Source of the DNA: Liolophura sinensis
Taxonomy: Eukaryota; Mollusca; Polyplacophora; Chitonida; Chitonidae
Direction of reading: 5' to 3'
DNA: 64,000 bases
NCBI RefSeq assembly: GCF_032854445.1
Contig: NC_088296.1
Span: forward strand, 9,770,706 to 9,834,705
Shown: piece after piece, positions 35,574-46,560 of the stretch
How the letters are laid out: the number at the start of each line of letters is the position of its first letter
Numbering within the stretch: position 1 is the first letter of the stretch
The notes under the pieces: generated by a model
The model's database searches: none
What the model was told of the DNA's origin: nothing
The model's input: the letters and a program-made list of their open reading frames with translations, nothing else
Position numbers and translations under genes: made by a program

Positions 35574-38500
35574 TCAAGGCTGAGCGTGGAATGTAGGTGT
35601 TTTTGGAATAAAAACAGGTAGCGCGGAGGGCGCCTGTGTTTCCACTGTACCCGGTTCTGTCGCATTTGGGGATTCCGTCACGTTGAAATCGGTTGGCATC
35701 GCTAAAACAACAAAAGCATATTTTACATCATCATCACATCATACCTGCATCATACGCTGTAGGTTTAACAGAATAAAGTGGAAGGTTCAAGGCAAGATGC
35801 ATGTGATTATTGTTATTGTCCTCATCCTCTATCATGTCTTACGTAATCGCGCTCTCATTCTTTCTTGTATTTATTTGTTTTTTTAAGAGTTGTTTTCCGC
35901 AATAATTAAAGTGAACATAAAGTTAGTTTCCAAAACTGAATAAATAAATAAAGTAGTATTCCAGAAATGTTCTTAGAAACATTTCAAAAATCCTACACCG
36001 CTTATCAACAAAATAATTAGCAAACAATCCCTCAGCACCTAGCCACTCACTTGGTGACGCTTTTTTACTGAACTTCATCTTCTCGGCTCTCAAAACTTTA
36101 TAGAATTTTATGCATATTTTCTGTGATAACTGCATGCTCTATACTTCTTTTTATGTATATATTGTGATCGTTTAATGCGTGGAAGAAACCAAGTACCGTT
36201 GGGAAGTTGTTAACGATCTTTCCCACGCGTGTCGTACAAGTGTACACAGTACAAAATCGTACTGACTGATCGTTAACCCTGTACAGTCAACTTACTGGTT
36301 GGGTGAAGCTCTGTCGGAGTTTGATGATGAGGCGTCTGAGGGCTGGATACTTTAACACCATTACACATATCTGCAAAATAATTCATATTATCTGTAATAA
36401 AATTATTAAATCCTGTAACTTAATAAATCAGAAAGTGATTGTATGATAATGTCACTGCATCCTTTTTACCTAATTCTGCATAAGCCATGGTGTGGGGGTT
36501 GAGAGGACGGGGGGTGGGGGTGGGGGGCGATTGGCGTGTAATCTAACTACTACTTATGCATCTACGTAGACAGTTATAATTAACCTTAACTTGCAATAAA
36601 TTGACGTCGGTTTTGTTCAACTGCACTGAATAATTGTTGACTTAATGATATGATGGCGGCCAAGTCCTGAGGTAGAAGTAATGGGAGTGCATATGGCAAG
36701 TTATCGAGAAGCTTTCCAAAGTGAATCAATGTGTCAAAACATTCGTAAAAATTCATTCAAAATGACGGGTCAATAAACGCAAGACTTATTCCCAAAACCA
36801 CGTTTAACACAAACAACCAAATAAAAATAAAAACATACATAAGTACACTATAAGTATAAACCTATAGACAACTGATCTTCAATGAACGTAGACTACATAG
36901 TCACCCAAGTAGCAACAACAGTGTGATACCTTGCAAATGCTCACGCGCATTAACAGTGAATTCTGGGACATTGTCAATTTACCTCAGTTAGGGTTTTATT
37001 TTAACTGTTCATATAAATGTTTTAAAAGTGGCATCTTACAGGCCCCACGAGCACCAAGATTTCAACAGAAAGTAAGTAAAATAAGACCTGATATATTGAA
37101 AAGAAGTATATTCACAACGACTTACAATAACTAAGGTAAAACTCGATGTATTATTTTCATAGGACAGCAGTTGGTACCTGATTACTTGATTTGTAAAATA
37201 TACCCAAACAATGGAGAGATAATAATCTCACCCAGTGCCAGATCCGGGGTCTTGCAAGACAAAAAGTTTGGGCGTGGGTAGAGCAACCATTTTTCTTCCA
37301 GCGTCCACATGGTAAATCCGCTTCTACATTGACACGTGCCATTTTGACACATCGAGAAGAAGTCACACTGAAGCCCAGAAGTGCAGCTGTCACCAAGGTC
37401 CGGTTGTTTGCCGATCGAGTCGTCTTTACATTTAAATCCGTCCCTGCTCGGGGTAAAGCCAGTTTTGCATTCGCAGACACCGGATGTGGAATTACAAACG
37501 GTGTTGATTGGCAGACAGGTTTCATTGGCTGAGCACTTTTCACCTACCAATGAGGCTGAAATAAAATACAGATAAAAAGAATTGTTTGTTGATACCTTAA
37601 TTCAACGCAGGCTGATAAATCTACACTCAACAAAAATATAAGTCCACAAATCACAAAAGCTTTGTTAAAATGACCTTTTATGAAACATGCGCCCCTCACC
37701 CCAACCACCCCCAATGATTTATTTGTGTAGTGATTTATTTGTTTTCCTCAAATCAAGTGGCTGAATTTCAAATTAATACTTACCCAAATTGTTGAGTTAA
37801 GACGTTATTTAATAATGAGAGAAAACAATATAAAAATTGCGTTTATGTTTTTGTTGAGAGTACATTATTTTTTAAACTTATTGACAGTACATTGAAGTTC
37901 CATTGGTGTAAAGTTGTTGTCTCTGTAATTATAAACGACAATTCGTTCTGGTGTTCACAGATGCATAAAAAATCAGCTCCCGTAGTGATCCCCCTTCATG
38001 TAAGTGAAATGTTTTTTTTTCTTTAGTGTAAAACACCAGTTAAAGAAAATCTCTTTGTGACATGCCATCGTCACTATGTGGCTGTGTTAGCCCAAACGCA
38101 CGGTATATATGATTTATAGCACAGTAAGGCTTTATTGGGTTTGGAAACAAGACTGTTACAAGTAAATTATATGATAACCATCACATGATAATTTGCTTTA
38201 CCTTGATTTGTCGGTTTGTCTTCTGTTTGTGGAGATGTGCAATTTTTTTAGACATATGATGAAGTGGATAAGAGTTAAACTTGGGTTAAAGCTAGACAGA
38301 CGCCCACAGTTAAAGTGTACACTTCAGTAAAATGTAAGGCACATCAAGAACGCGCCTAACGACCTGCTTCCTTGCCTTGTCAGTTACTGGGCCTTCAAAC
38401 TGAATTTTACCGGCCCGGATAGCACAGTTGGTAGAGCGTCCGCTTCGGGACCGGTAGATCCAGGATCAATCCTTGGTCGAGTCACACCTAAGACTTTAAA

Positions 38501-40342
38501 AGAGGAAGTTGTAACTTCCTCGCTTGGCGTTCAGCATGAAGGGGATAGTGCAACGACTGGTTGACCCGTATCAGTATAATGGCTCGGGCGGGGCGGCTTA
38601 CTTGCCTTCGGTAAGTCGTCTCAGTGATGCAGCACTAAATAAAAGAGCGGTGGAAATCCGTCCTGCAACAAGGAGGCACAATTACACGTGCATGCACCCT
38701 AATGATTCCTTCGTCGCCATATGACTGAAAAATTGTTGAGTACGACGTTAAACCCCAAGCACTCACTCACTCACTCAAACTGAATTTTTGAACGCATATC
38801 AATAATTCTACCAGAAACTTGCTGAACATGGCGTTCAACACTAGGCAATTAAAAAACAAAATAGTGCTATGATTTCAACATTGTAGGATCCAACCAGTGT
38901 CGACCAGGTTGCAAAATATAACCCCCCCCCCCTCCCCCCGTGACGCTGCGAGATGACGAGCAATTAGAACAGGGCCAAGAAAATAAGATGTATATAGCTC
39001 AACGTGACGCTGTTCAACGTGACGTCGGTCTGCATGTAACTCACCAGGATATAGTGAAACCAATTTTTTTTGTTCAAAAACAATATTTCCAAAAATTGTT
39101 CTAATAAATTGCAACTAACATTGCTGCAGTTTATTACAAAACTCTGCCTAAGTTATGGTACAAGGCTGGCTTCTACCCTGCTTCTTAAACACATGCGCAT
39201 ACATGACTAGTCCGAATAAAACCCTAACTGGGATAAATTGATAAGGGCCTGGATGTCATCGGTAATATCATGTAGAAACTATCACCTTGTGCTCTCCTCA
39301 CTCACCTTTGCTGCACACACTGCTGTGTGAATTGAACTGAAAGTAGCCGACTTCACACTGACAAATGAACATTTCACAAGAGTGGGCCTTGCACACTGAA
39401 TGGGCAGGGCACTCTCCCGTGTTGTAGCATGTCTCCCTAAGTTCCGAACCTGAAACAGGGAAATATTTCGTCCAGCAGATGACACCTACTTAGGATGCAT
39501 GGAATGGTGCTATATAAGGGTACATGTATAGTTTTAAGGCACATGAAGTCAGGTATGCCAAAAATGAGAGAAAAATAATTTTAGTGGCCTATTATATGTG
39601 TTATAATAACCTTTCTATTCGGCCTCAATGATCGGAAATATTCGGAAATAAACAAAGTTGTTTTGACAGATATCACCGTTGACGACAAAACAGCAGGCAG
39701 ACCGCTGGGTCGTTACGAAAACTGTTGTCATTTTTAGGCCACAAGAAGAGAGCTGATAAACTTTCTGTAGATTTATCTACAAGGCCGCGTCATATACTAC
39801 GTACATTAATAAATAATAACGAAACGTTTCCTGAATCCTTTAGGTGGTAATCCAGCCTGTTTTGATGTGTATCCATTCCTTAGAGATTACTGAAGGTTTT
39901 AAAAATGGCTTGTACATTGTGCAAATACCAGGAAACATTTGAAAAGGCATCAATGTGGTGTGATTTAACATGGTGCCCCATCAGGTGTCATGGAATGTAA
40001 CAGACACAAACCCCATTTGTTAGGGTAATTATTACTCTTGGCCAAACCGTGACGCTTTTTTCAGCCTAAACACTTATGCCTAATGCAACGTCATGTTTAT
40101 AAATTACGTTTTCAAACGCTCTTCGTTCGCTTCATTCGATGTGTTGTTGTACACCATATCGTGAATACGTTCACCAGTCAAATGGCAAACTGTAAAATAA
40201 TGCATTTTTTTTTTCGAACAGGTAAATTATTTGTTTTAAAAACAGCTTTTGAAATGGTCTTACCTGATACCCATGTGCTACATAAAATCACAGAAAACAC
40301 CACAACGAAGAGTAACACGTTCTTAGCTCTTAACCCTGCCAT
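35574..40342 (-). CDS. EB-like gene 3: secreted cysteine-rich protein, 5 exons, 249 aa
   Basis: Exons in reading order: 40342-40264, 39449-39306, 37555-37232, 36370-36296, 35701-35574. All introns are GT-AG and phase 1; lengths are 79, 144, 324, 75 and 128 bp. Exon 1 encodes a signal peptide (VLLFVVVFSVILCSTWVS). Exon 2 is a 144-bp cysteine module ending VCSKG, and exon 3 holds two modules (GEKCSANETCLPINTVC, GDSCTSGLQCDFFSMC) like gene 1 exon 3 and gene 2 exon 4. Exon 4 starts DMCNG, matching NECNG in the paralogues. Exon 5 is a Thr/Pro-rich tail (NVTESPNATEPGTVETQAPS). If the perfect donor GTAAGT in exon 4 were unused, the frame would stop at 36273 (214 aa). It converges on gene 2 with 584 bp between stops. 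The product is probably extracellular; function unknown. Confidence 0.78.
36494..36533 (+). other. G-rich run with quadruplex potential, gene 3 intron 3
   Basis: At least four G-runs (GGGGG, GGGGGG, GGGGG, GGGGGG) separated by 1-12 bases. It is on the strand opposite to the gene 3 transcript, so the RNA would be C-rich. Confidence 0.7.
36975..37060 (+). mobile_element. Repeat family C fragment
   Basis: CCTCAGTTAGGGTTTTATTT, TAACTGTTCATATAAATG and CCCCACGAGCACCA, as at 41565. Confidence 0.65.
37975..38045 (+). mobile_element. SINE family B, 3' fragment
   Basis: CATGTAAGTGAAATGTTTTT and AGTGTAAAACACCAGTTAAA. Confidence 0.5.
38409..38774 (+). mobile_element. SINE family A, complete copy with target-site duplication
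   Basis: Complete from CCGGCCCGGATAGCACAGTT to the (ACTC)n tail. It is flanked by a 14-bp direct repeat TCAAACTGAATTTT at 38395-38408 and 38775-38788. The A box (TAGCACAGTTGG) and B box (GGATCAATCC) are clear. This is the reference copy for the family. It sits in gene 3 intron 2, antisense to the gene. Confidence 0.93.
39150..39240 (-). mobile_element. Repeat family C, inverted fragment
   Basis: CGAATAAAACCCTAACTGGG is the complement of the family start, with a decayed continuation to its left. Confidence 0.5.
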
Positions 40343-40639
40343 CGTCACAGCACTGGTACTACACTGTTACAACTTTATGTTTTGCACTGTTTATCGATGG
40401 CAGAGATACTGGCGTCATTCAGAATAGTGGTCTCTCCAGTTCGTAGACTGCACGTTACGTCTTTCGGGTGTGTCTACACGGTCAGGCATCGACCAATATC
40501 TAGTTGCTTTCTCATTGGTCCGTATTGCATGTGTACCCTCTGTGCCTTTAAAACGTATTTAGTTTACAAGGTGACTTTAAATGTACTCCAGCGTTTACCC
40601 ACCGTCCTATTTACAAAATCTCCGGGACGTGGTAAGGTT

Positions 40640-40765
40640 CCGTGGCAACCTGCGGATGGTCGTGTGTTTCTCCAGGCCAGAGTCCGGTTTCCTCTCACCG
40701 TATTGCCAGCCGTCCTCGTACAAGTGAAATATTCATATGCACAGCGTAAAACCCCAATCAAATAA
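40640..40765 (+). mobile_element. SINE family B 3' half, sense, upstream of gene 3
   Basis: GGCAACCTGCGGATGGTCGT, CCGGTTTCCTCTCACCGTAT, GCGTAAAACCCCAATCAAAT. It lies about 300 bp upstream of the gene 3 start codon, so it could have been drawn into the promoter region. Confidence 0.8.
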
Positions 40766-41184
40766 ACTAATTAATATAAATAACGTGAGATTTGCTCTAT
40801 TTCATGCGTTGCCAAATTCACATACTTCTGACTGTTGATTTGCTTGAATTACAAAGTCGATTTATAATACACTCACGAGATCACGCGATATGTTAAGGGT
40901 TAGTATTGTCCAATCCAAAGATTCACTCCACATTGCTTATGTATACGTTTTATGTCAGGGCAAAGTGGAAAGCAAGAACAAGGGGTGATTTAACTATACA
41001 AGGGCCTCCAAATTAGTATGATTATGTGAAGATTTCTGTTTCCATGGAAACAAATTGAAATGATTTTTTGAAAAAAAAAATTATCAGCATTCTTGCTGAC
41101 TCTGAGCATATGTGTGCTGTTCATTGATAAAATCACGTTAAACCTGTCTTACTTCTTATTTCTTTATCTTCCTCTCTAGTGGGG

Positions 41185-41285
41185 CGTGGGAAATTTTGTC
41201 AGCGTACTCGTGGGTTTTCCAGGGCTCTGTCTGCTTTCCTCCCGCCATAATGCTGATCGTATTTTTATAAGTGAAACAAACCTCC
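41185..41285 (+). mobile_element. SINE family B fragment, sense
   Basis: ACTCGTGGGTTTTCCAGGGC, TTTCCTCCCGCCATAATGCT, TTTATAAGTGAAACA. Confidence 0.65.
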
Positions 41286-41564
41286 AAACAACTTAACTTG
41301 AATTTCTTAATTGGTTTTCTTCTTCACTAGATAAGGCACTCTGGAAGTCAACACTCTTCGCCAGGTAGGCTATACCTGACATTTCTCCTATATTTATAAT
41401 ACATTCATATTTTCCTATTTGATAAATTTTTTTTTATATACATCGCACTCAATATAATTAAAGACGTACAGAATAGAGAGTAAAACCAGAGCAGCGACAA
41501 CAACGGGATAGCCGACAATTGGTCACAGGTAACCATTGAAACACCACCTCTGATCAAGTTGTCT

Positions 41565-41770
41565 CAGTCAGGGTTTTATTTTAACTGTTCAAGTAAATGC
41601 ATAAATAGTAGCAATCTACACGTCTCCTAGCACCATGGCTTAAGCAGAATTAGGTAGAAAAAATGCAGTGAAATAAGTTGCAATATATTAGACGTCACTG
41701 GTCTAGAAATACTCAAAATACTGTGTTGTCATGACATTTAACACGCAGTCACATTAATAGCACTCCCCTT
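41565..41770 (+). mobile_element. Repeat family C, longest copy
   Basis: CAGTCAGGGTTTTATTTTAA, TCCTAGCACCATGGCTTAAG, ACATTTAACACGCAGTCACA. About 205 bp, no coding content, no tRNA-like head seen. Confidence 0.7.
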
Positions 41771-42849
41771 CTGCTGAGGTCGTCGCGCATATTTATGGGT
41801 AAAGAAAACAACTCCCTTAAACCATTCTATTACCATTCTCGTACTTCATATACTTTCTTAGTTGTTTTGTTGGCACGTGTTAAACGTCTGTTTGGGATCT
41901 GGACTTGTGACTATTGATCCGGGACGCACATCTTTGTTGACGGCTGGTAGATACGAATACCTGTCTTTAAGTTGCTGCTAAATCAGCGAATGCTGGATTT
42001 GAACCTATGATGTCAGTCGTCAGTGAATGTCTTTAGTGTGAAGCGAAGGTGGCGTTACGTATGACGACCTTTTACTCTTAAAGCTAAAATGTTAAAATTA
42101 ACATTGTAAAGATCATGTGCGAGGAGGGACTGAATTTATGAGAATTATCAGGGCACTTTTATCAGAGTGTCAAAGTTCTCACATGCCATCTCCATTAAAA
42201 GTTTGGTAATCAACATTGTAAACAAACAGTTGAAACAGAGTTCCCCCTTTTAATGGAGTAGAAATATGTACACCCTTGAAAAGTGTTGAAACATTAGCAC
42301 ATAATAAAACTGGTCAGATACATGTAACTGTTATAAGTGCAGTCACTCCTCGTGATCGTCACAGTGTTAAATGTAACAATGAAGTTTTAAGAGTTCTATC
42401 ACAAGATGACAAATACGGGGATTCACCGCCAACGGGCAGCGTCGGACCGCAAAATGTCGAGGACTTAACCTAAGGACGTTTTTGTAGCCTAGAACTATAA
42501 AACACTAACACGTTGCTTTAACTCATGATCAAGTTCAAAGGACAGGGTCTTAGGAGAGCGAAGAGGGGGAACGAGATTGATTTCAACGGACCTTTGACAG
42601 GCCAAATATTTATATTGGCTAAAGAACAAAGAAAAGCTATATTTGAGATGTCAAAACTTTGAAAAGATATTTGGTACAGTCATAAATGTTTACCGAAACA
42701 CTTTAGTTTAAAAGTGAAATATATAATAAACCCCTACATGAATTCCGCCCACATGTACGACCGGAGCGGAAGACGGCATAAGCTGGACTTGGCGTTCTTT
42801 ATATCAGCGAATATAAAACTCAGCCTTCAATATGCCTCTTTTAGCTTTA
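41771..42849. other. Intergenic, nothing recognised
   Basis: No supported gene or repeat family. Short open frames have no partner exons. Confidence 0.35.
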
Positions 42850-43510
42850 AGAGAAGTTACACATCATGTAATGTGTGGACCCTGTATTACAGAGGGGAAA
42901 ACCAGCCCTCCCGAGAAGCTACAGTAACACACCATGTAGAGTGTGGACCCGGTATTAGAGAGAGGGCAAAACCAGCCCTCCCGAGCAGTTACACACCATG
43001 TAGTGTGTGAACCCGGTATTTGGAACAGGGGAAAACCAGGTTCCCTGAGAGGATACACATCATGTGTGGTCATGTGTGGACCAAGTGTCAGAAAGACAGG
43101 AAAGCCACTACACATCAGGTAATATTCGCATAAGGTATCAGACAGACGGGAAACCCATCACAGCTGAAAAGATACACATTACGTAACATACGGACAAGGT
43201 ATCACAGAGAGGAAATCTACCACACCTATAAAGATACACATCAGGTTATATGTGGACCAAGAGTCAGAGAGTCAGAAAACCCATCACACCAGAGAAGATA
43301 CACATCAGGTAAATATTTGCACAACGTATCAGACAGACAGGAAACCCATTACAGCTGATACACGTGATACACATCACGCAACATACGGACAAGGTATAAC
43401 AGAGAGGAAACCCATCACACCTGAAAAGATACACATCAAATAATCTACCCACAAGTTAACAGACAGAGAGGAAACCAGCACTACTGAGAAGAGACCTATC
43501 GGGTAATTTG
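42850..43510 (+). repeat. Degenerate ~62-66-bp tandem array, about 10 units
   Basis: ACACATCA-type words recur at about 42859, 42929, 42991, 43054, 43109, 43174, 43236, 43301, 43370 and 43432. Each unit runs roughly ACACATCAGGTAA, a GTATCAGA or GTATTAGAGA segment, then GGAAACCCATCACA. Left-hand units form a distinct subtype (CCAGCCCTCCCGAGAAG). Confidence 0.85.
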
Positions 43511-45982
43511 AAAATGTTCATTGTGAAATTGGTATATGTATAACCCTGTGTAAAAATGCGACATACTGTGCATGATTTACGTTTGTATTACTACATTTTA
43601 TTGACACTGTAATTCAACCATTCAAACGACTACACATTACACAATCATTTAGTTTTTTTAAGCATATGTTTCAGAAGTTGGAACACAAAAGGCAGAGAAT
43701 GGCAAATTATTACCGAATCATACATAAATACAACAACAACTGACGTCAAAATAACAGCAAGCTGATGAAATGGTGCAGTGACCTCAGGATCTTGACGACA
43801 GGTTCTCATAGCAACAGTACTGGGGATGAAGCCACTTCCTAAGGTAAATCAGCTACAAGCCAGACTTTCATATTTGCAAAGTTCAGAGATCACAGAAATC
43901 AAAGATGATTTGCCAGCTGATTTTACATACACACGTTGTTGTGTTTTACTGAAAATACATGTATGGGAATTCAAAAACACCCAGACAAACTCACAGATGA
44001 CAACAGAAGCCCTTCGGATACATGATTTGAGCTGCACATCAAGTCGGAGACCAAAGCTGGTTTTGAAGGTTAAACCTAAAGAGAGGATTAAGCATGTGTA
44101 GGTCTGCAGCTCTGGGTGAAGTTAATTAAACATAACAAGGAGGCAGCTCATGTTGTAGTTATTCATACATGTATGCAATAAAAGAGAGTCAATGTTAATA
44201 CATGTACAAGAAAAACTGATTACATTTATAAAAGAAAAAGTGTGGACAGGGTCTGAATTTAAAAAACAAATGAAAAGCGATGTAACAATGATACTTTAAT
44301 CACTTCATCAAGCTAAGTTCATGCAAGCAAGAAAAAAAAAACAACTATATTCTGAATAAACTGCAACATAATCAATGTATATACATGTTTTGAGAAACTA
44401 TTTATTGGAAAATATCACAATGTGAGCTTAATGCTTACAGGACAGTGAATACAATAATACATGTCACATGTCATATCACAGCACTTACATGTAAAAGTCA
44501 TTTAAAGGAAAAAAAGGTTATATCCATAATATATATCTGTGGTATCCTTCCTTATATTTCTTATCATAATTGTTCAACCTTCCTCATATCGCTTATCCTA
44601 ATTTTTTCAACCTTCCTCATACAGCTTACTATAAACTCTTCAACCTCTTCAGCCACCTCTTTAACCGATAATTTGAAATACTGTTAAGAGAACTACAGAG
44701 TGTAGATAAATAATTGGCACAGTTTTATGAAGCTTACATCTTCACTGACACAAACAAATCATTTTAGCATTATTTCATATTAAATATATGCACAGATTCC
44801 AGTAAACACTTTTAGTGGCTAAAAAGGTTAACGATTTACAGTAGGCCTACACATTAAAAATAACTGTTTTTAAACACATTTTTATTACAGTATGGATTAA
44901 TGCCAACTGGTATATTTATTCATAAAAAGCTGTTTAGTGACTAAGACATAAGTGTTTATTATAGAAAACGGGTCAGATGTTTACATAGTAATGTGGTAGA
45001 TGTATTCAAAAAACACAAATAGTCCACTAAAATGTCACTGTGTTCAGACTGAAGATAAAAATCTGATAAACAGCTTAAAATGTTTACTATTGTTAACATA
45101 TGAGACACACAAACTATGCCCAGATCATGACAAAGTGTTAAGGACGCCAATGTTTGAATAAACTAAGTTGAAAAATAGAGAAATATATAAAAAACGAGAA
45201 CTTACAGCTGACAACAGCATCCTAAAAACAGTCCTTGTTCAGCATGGGATTAACCTCATCATGGAGACAAAATAGGGTAGGTCGACAGGGAATTTTTGTA
45301 CATTCTGGGTAATGAAACGTCTAAGAAAAACACCCTTTCAAGTGGGGTCCTTTATTGGAGGGCTGGTTGGATTGCACTCAAAAGAGACAGTATCAATAAT
45401 GGCCCACAGGTTATGTTTTTCTCTCATTTTTATCCGAAACTTACATCCAAGTTACATAACACAACCTAGATGACTACATGTAGCTTATCCTGCCAACCTC
45501 TTCTGGCCCAATCTGCATCTAAGGTCAAGTGCCAAAAGCTCTACCTGTACTCATCCACGTGATCTTTTTCTTGTCTTGTGTAACGTGCTGCAACAACAAC
45601 GTCAATCTGATCTGATCTTTTTTGACGATTTAATCTGAAACCACTCCTGAGTTATGGCATACCGGCCCGATCATGGTAAGAAAAATAATCCTTTATACCC
45701 TCAGTCGCTTTCTCACAAATCTCCATTACTAAAACTAAAACTACCCAGTCATTATCTACATGTATTTTGTCTGGAAAAAACCTGACACTGATGTTCAGGA
45801 CAAGTCAGACAGACTGTGTACAACTACACCAAGCTGTAAGCTTGTGACAGATTACTGAATTAGCCACACTGCTGACATTAACTAAAACATTTATACCCAA
45901 AAATTTTGAGACATAATTAACCACTCTATTTGAAACAAATTATAATATGATGGAAAAGATGTAATGAATAATTACCCGATGG
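43511..45982. other. Intergenic or TRIM 3' UTR, nothing firm
   Basis: Lies directly downstream of the TRIM stop codon on the minus strand. AT-rich. A minus-strand AATAAA at 44881-44886 is one candidate poly(A) signal. The longest frame (43826-44101, plus) has no recognisable domain and no support. Confidence 0.35.
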
Positions 45983-46560
45983 TCAGGAGGTGCTTATCAT
46001 ATCACAGAGAACTTGAGGCAGAGTTGCAGAGTCCCCCGTTACCAGACGAGCAGACACAGATCCAGATCCAGACCTGACATCAAACCCAACCCATGGCACG
46101 AGAGGCTCTGTGACGATAACATCACTGACAGTGTACATTACCTGGTTGTTGTCACAGTCCAGGACTGTCAGTGTGTGGTCATGACAGTCCAGGTACACAC
46201 CCAGGTGATGAGGTCGTGTGTAACGTCTGTACTGTAGATAGGCAGGTTTGATCTCACCTCCACAGTCACTATAACACCTGACCTCATCACCACGGTACAA
46301 CATCCCAATGTACCAGGTGTTACGGCCAGGGTCTGTCATCCTCCTCACACCACAGCTCTCCTGTGTCACCCCTACACAACAGTTACAGTCAGGTGAACAG
46401 GTGATGTGTATCTCCCAGTAGTACCTGCCCGTCTGGTAACGCCCGTCTGTCACAGCTCTCCCACACCACCCCACGGACAAGTCCTCAGCCTTTACCACTG
46501 AGCCCCTGTCAGTGATTCTCAGCACACGGCGGTCTGTCTCTGTGAATCTCAGCGTCGGCT
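45983..46560 (-). CDS. TRIM last exon: B30.2/SPRY domain
   Basis: It starts after TTTTGCAG at 46561 and ends at TGA 45985-45983. PRY-type start (LRFTETDRRVLRI), then RYYWEIHI, NTWYIGMLYRGDEVRCYSD, HHLGVYLDCHDHTLTVLD and EPLVPWVGFD. These are the usual B30.2 strand signatures, including the WE and LGVYLD positions. The domain is rich in cysteine for a B30.2 (for example SPDCNCCVGV). It supplies the target-binding surface. Confidence 0.93.
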
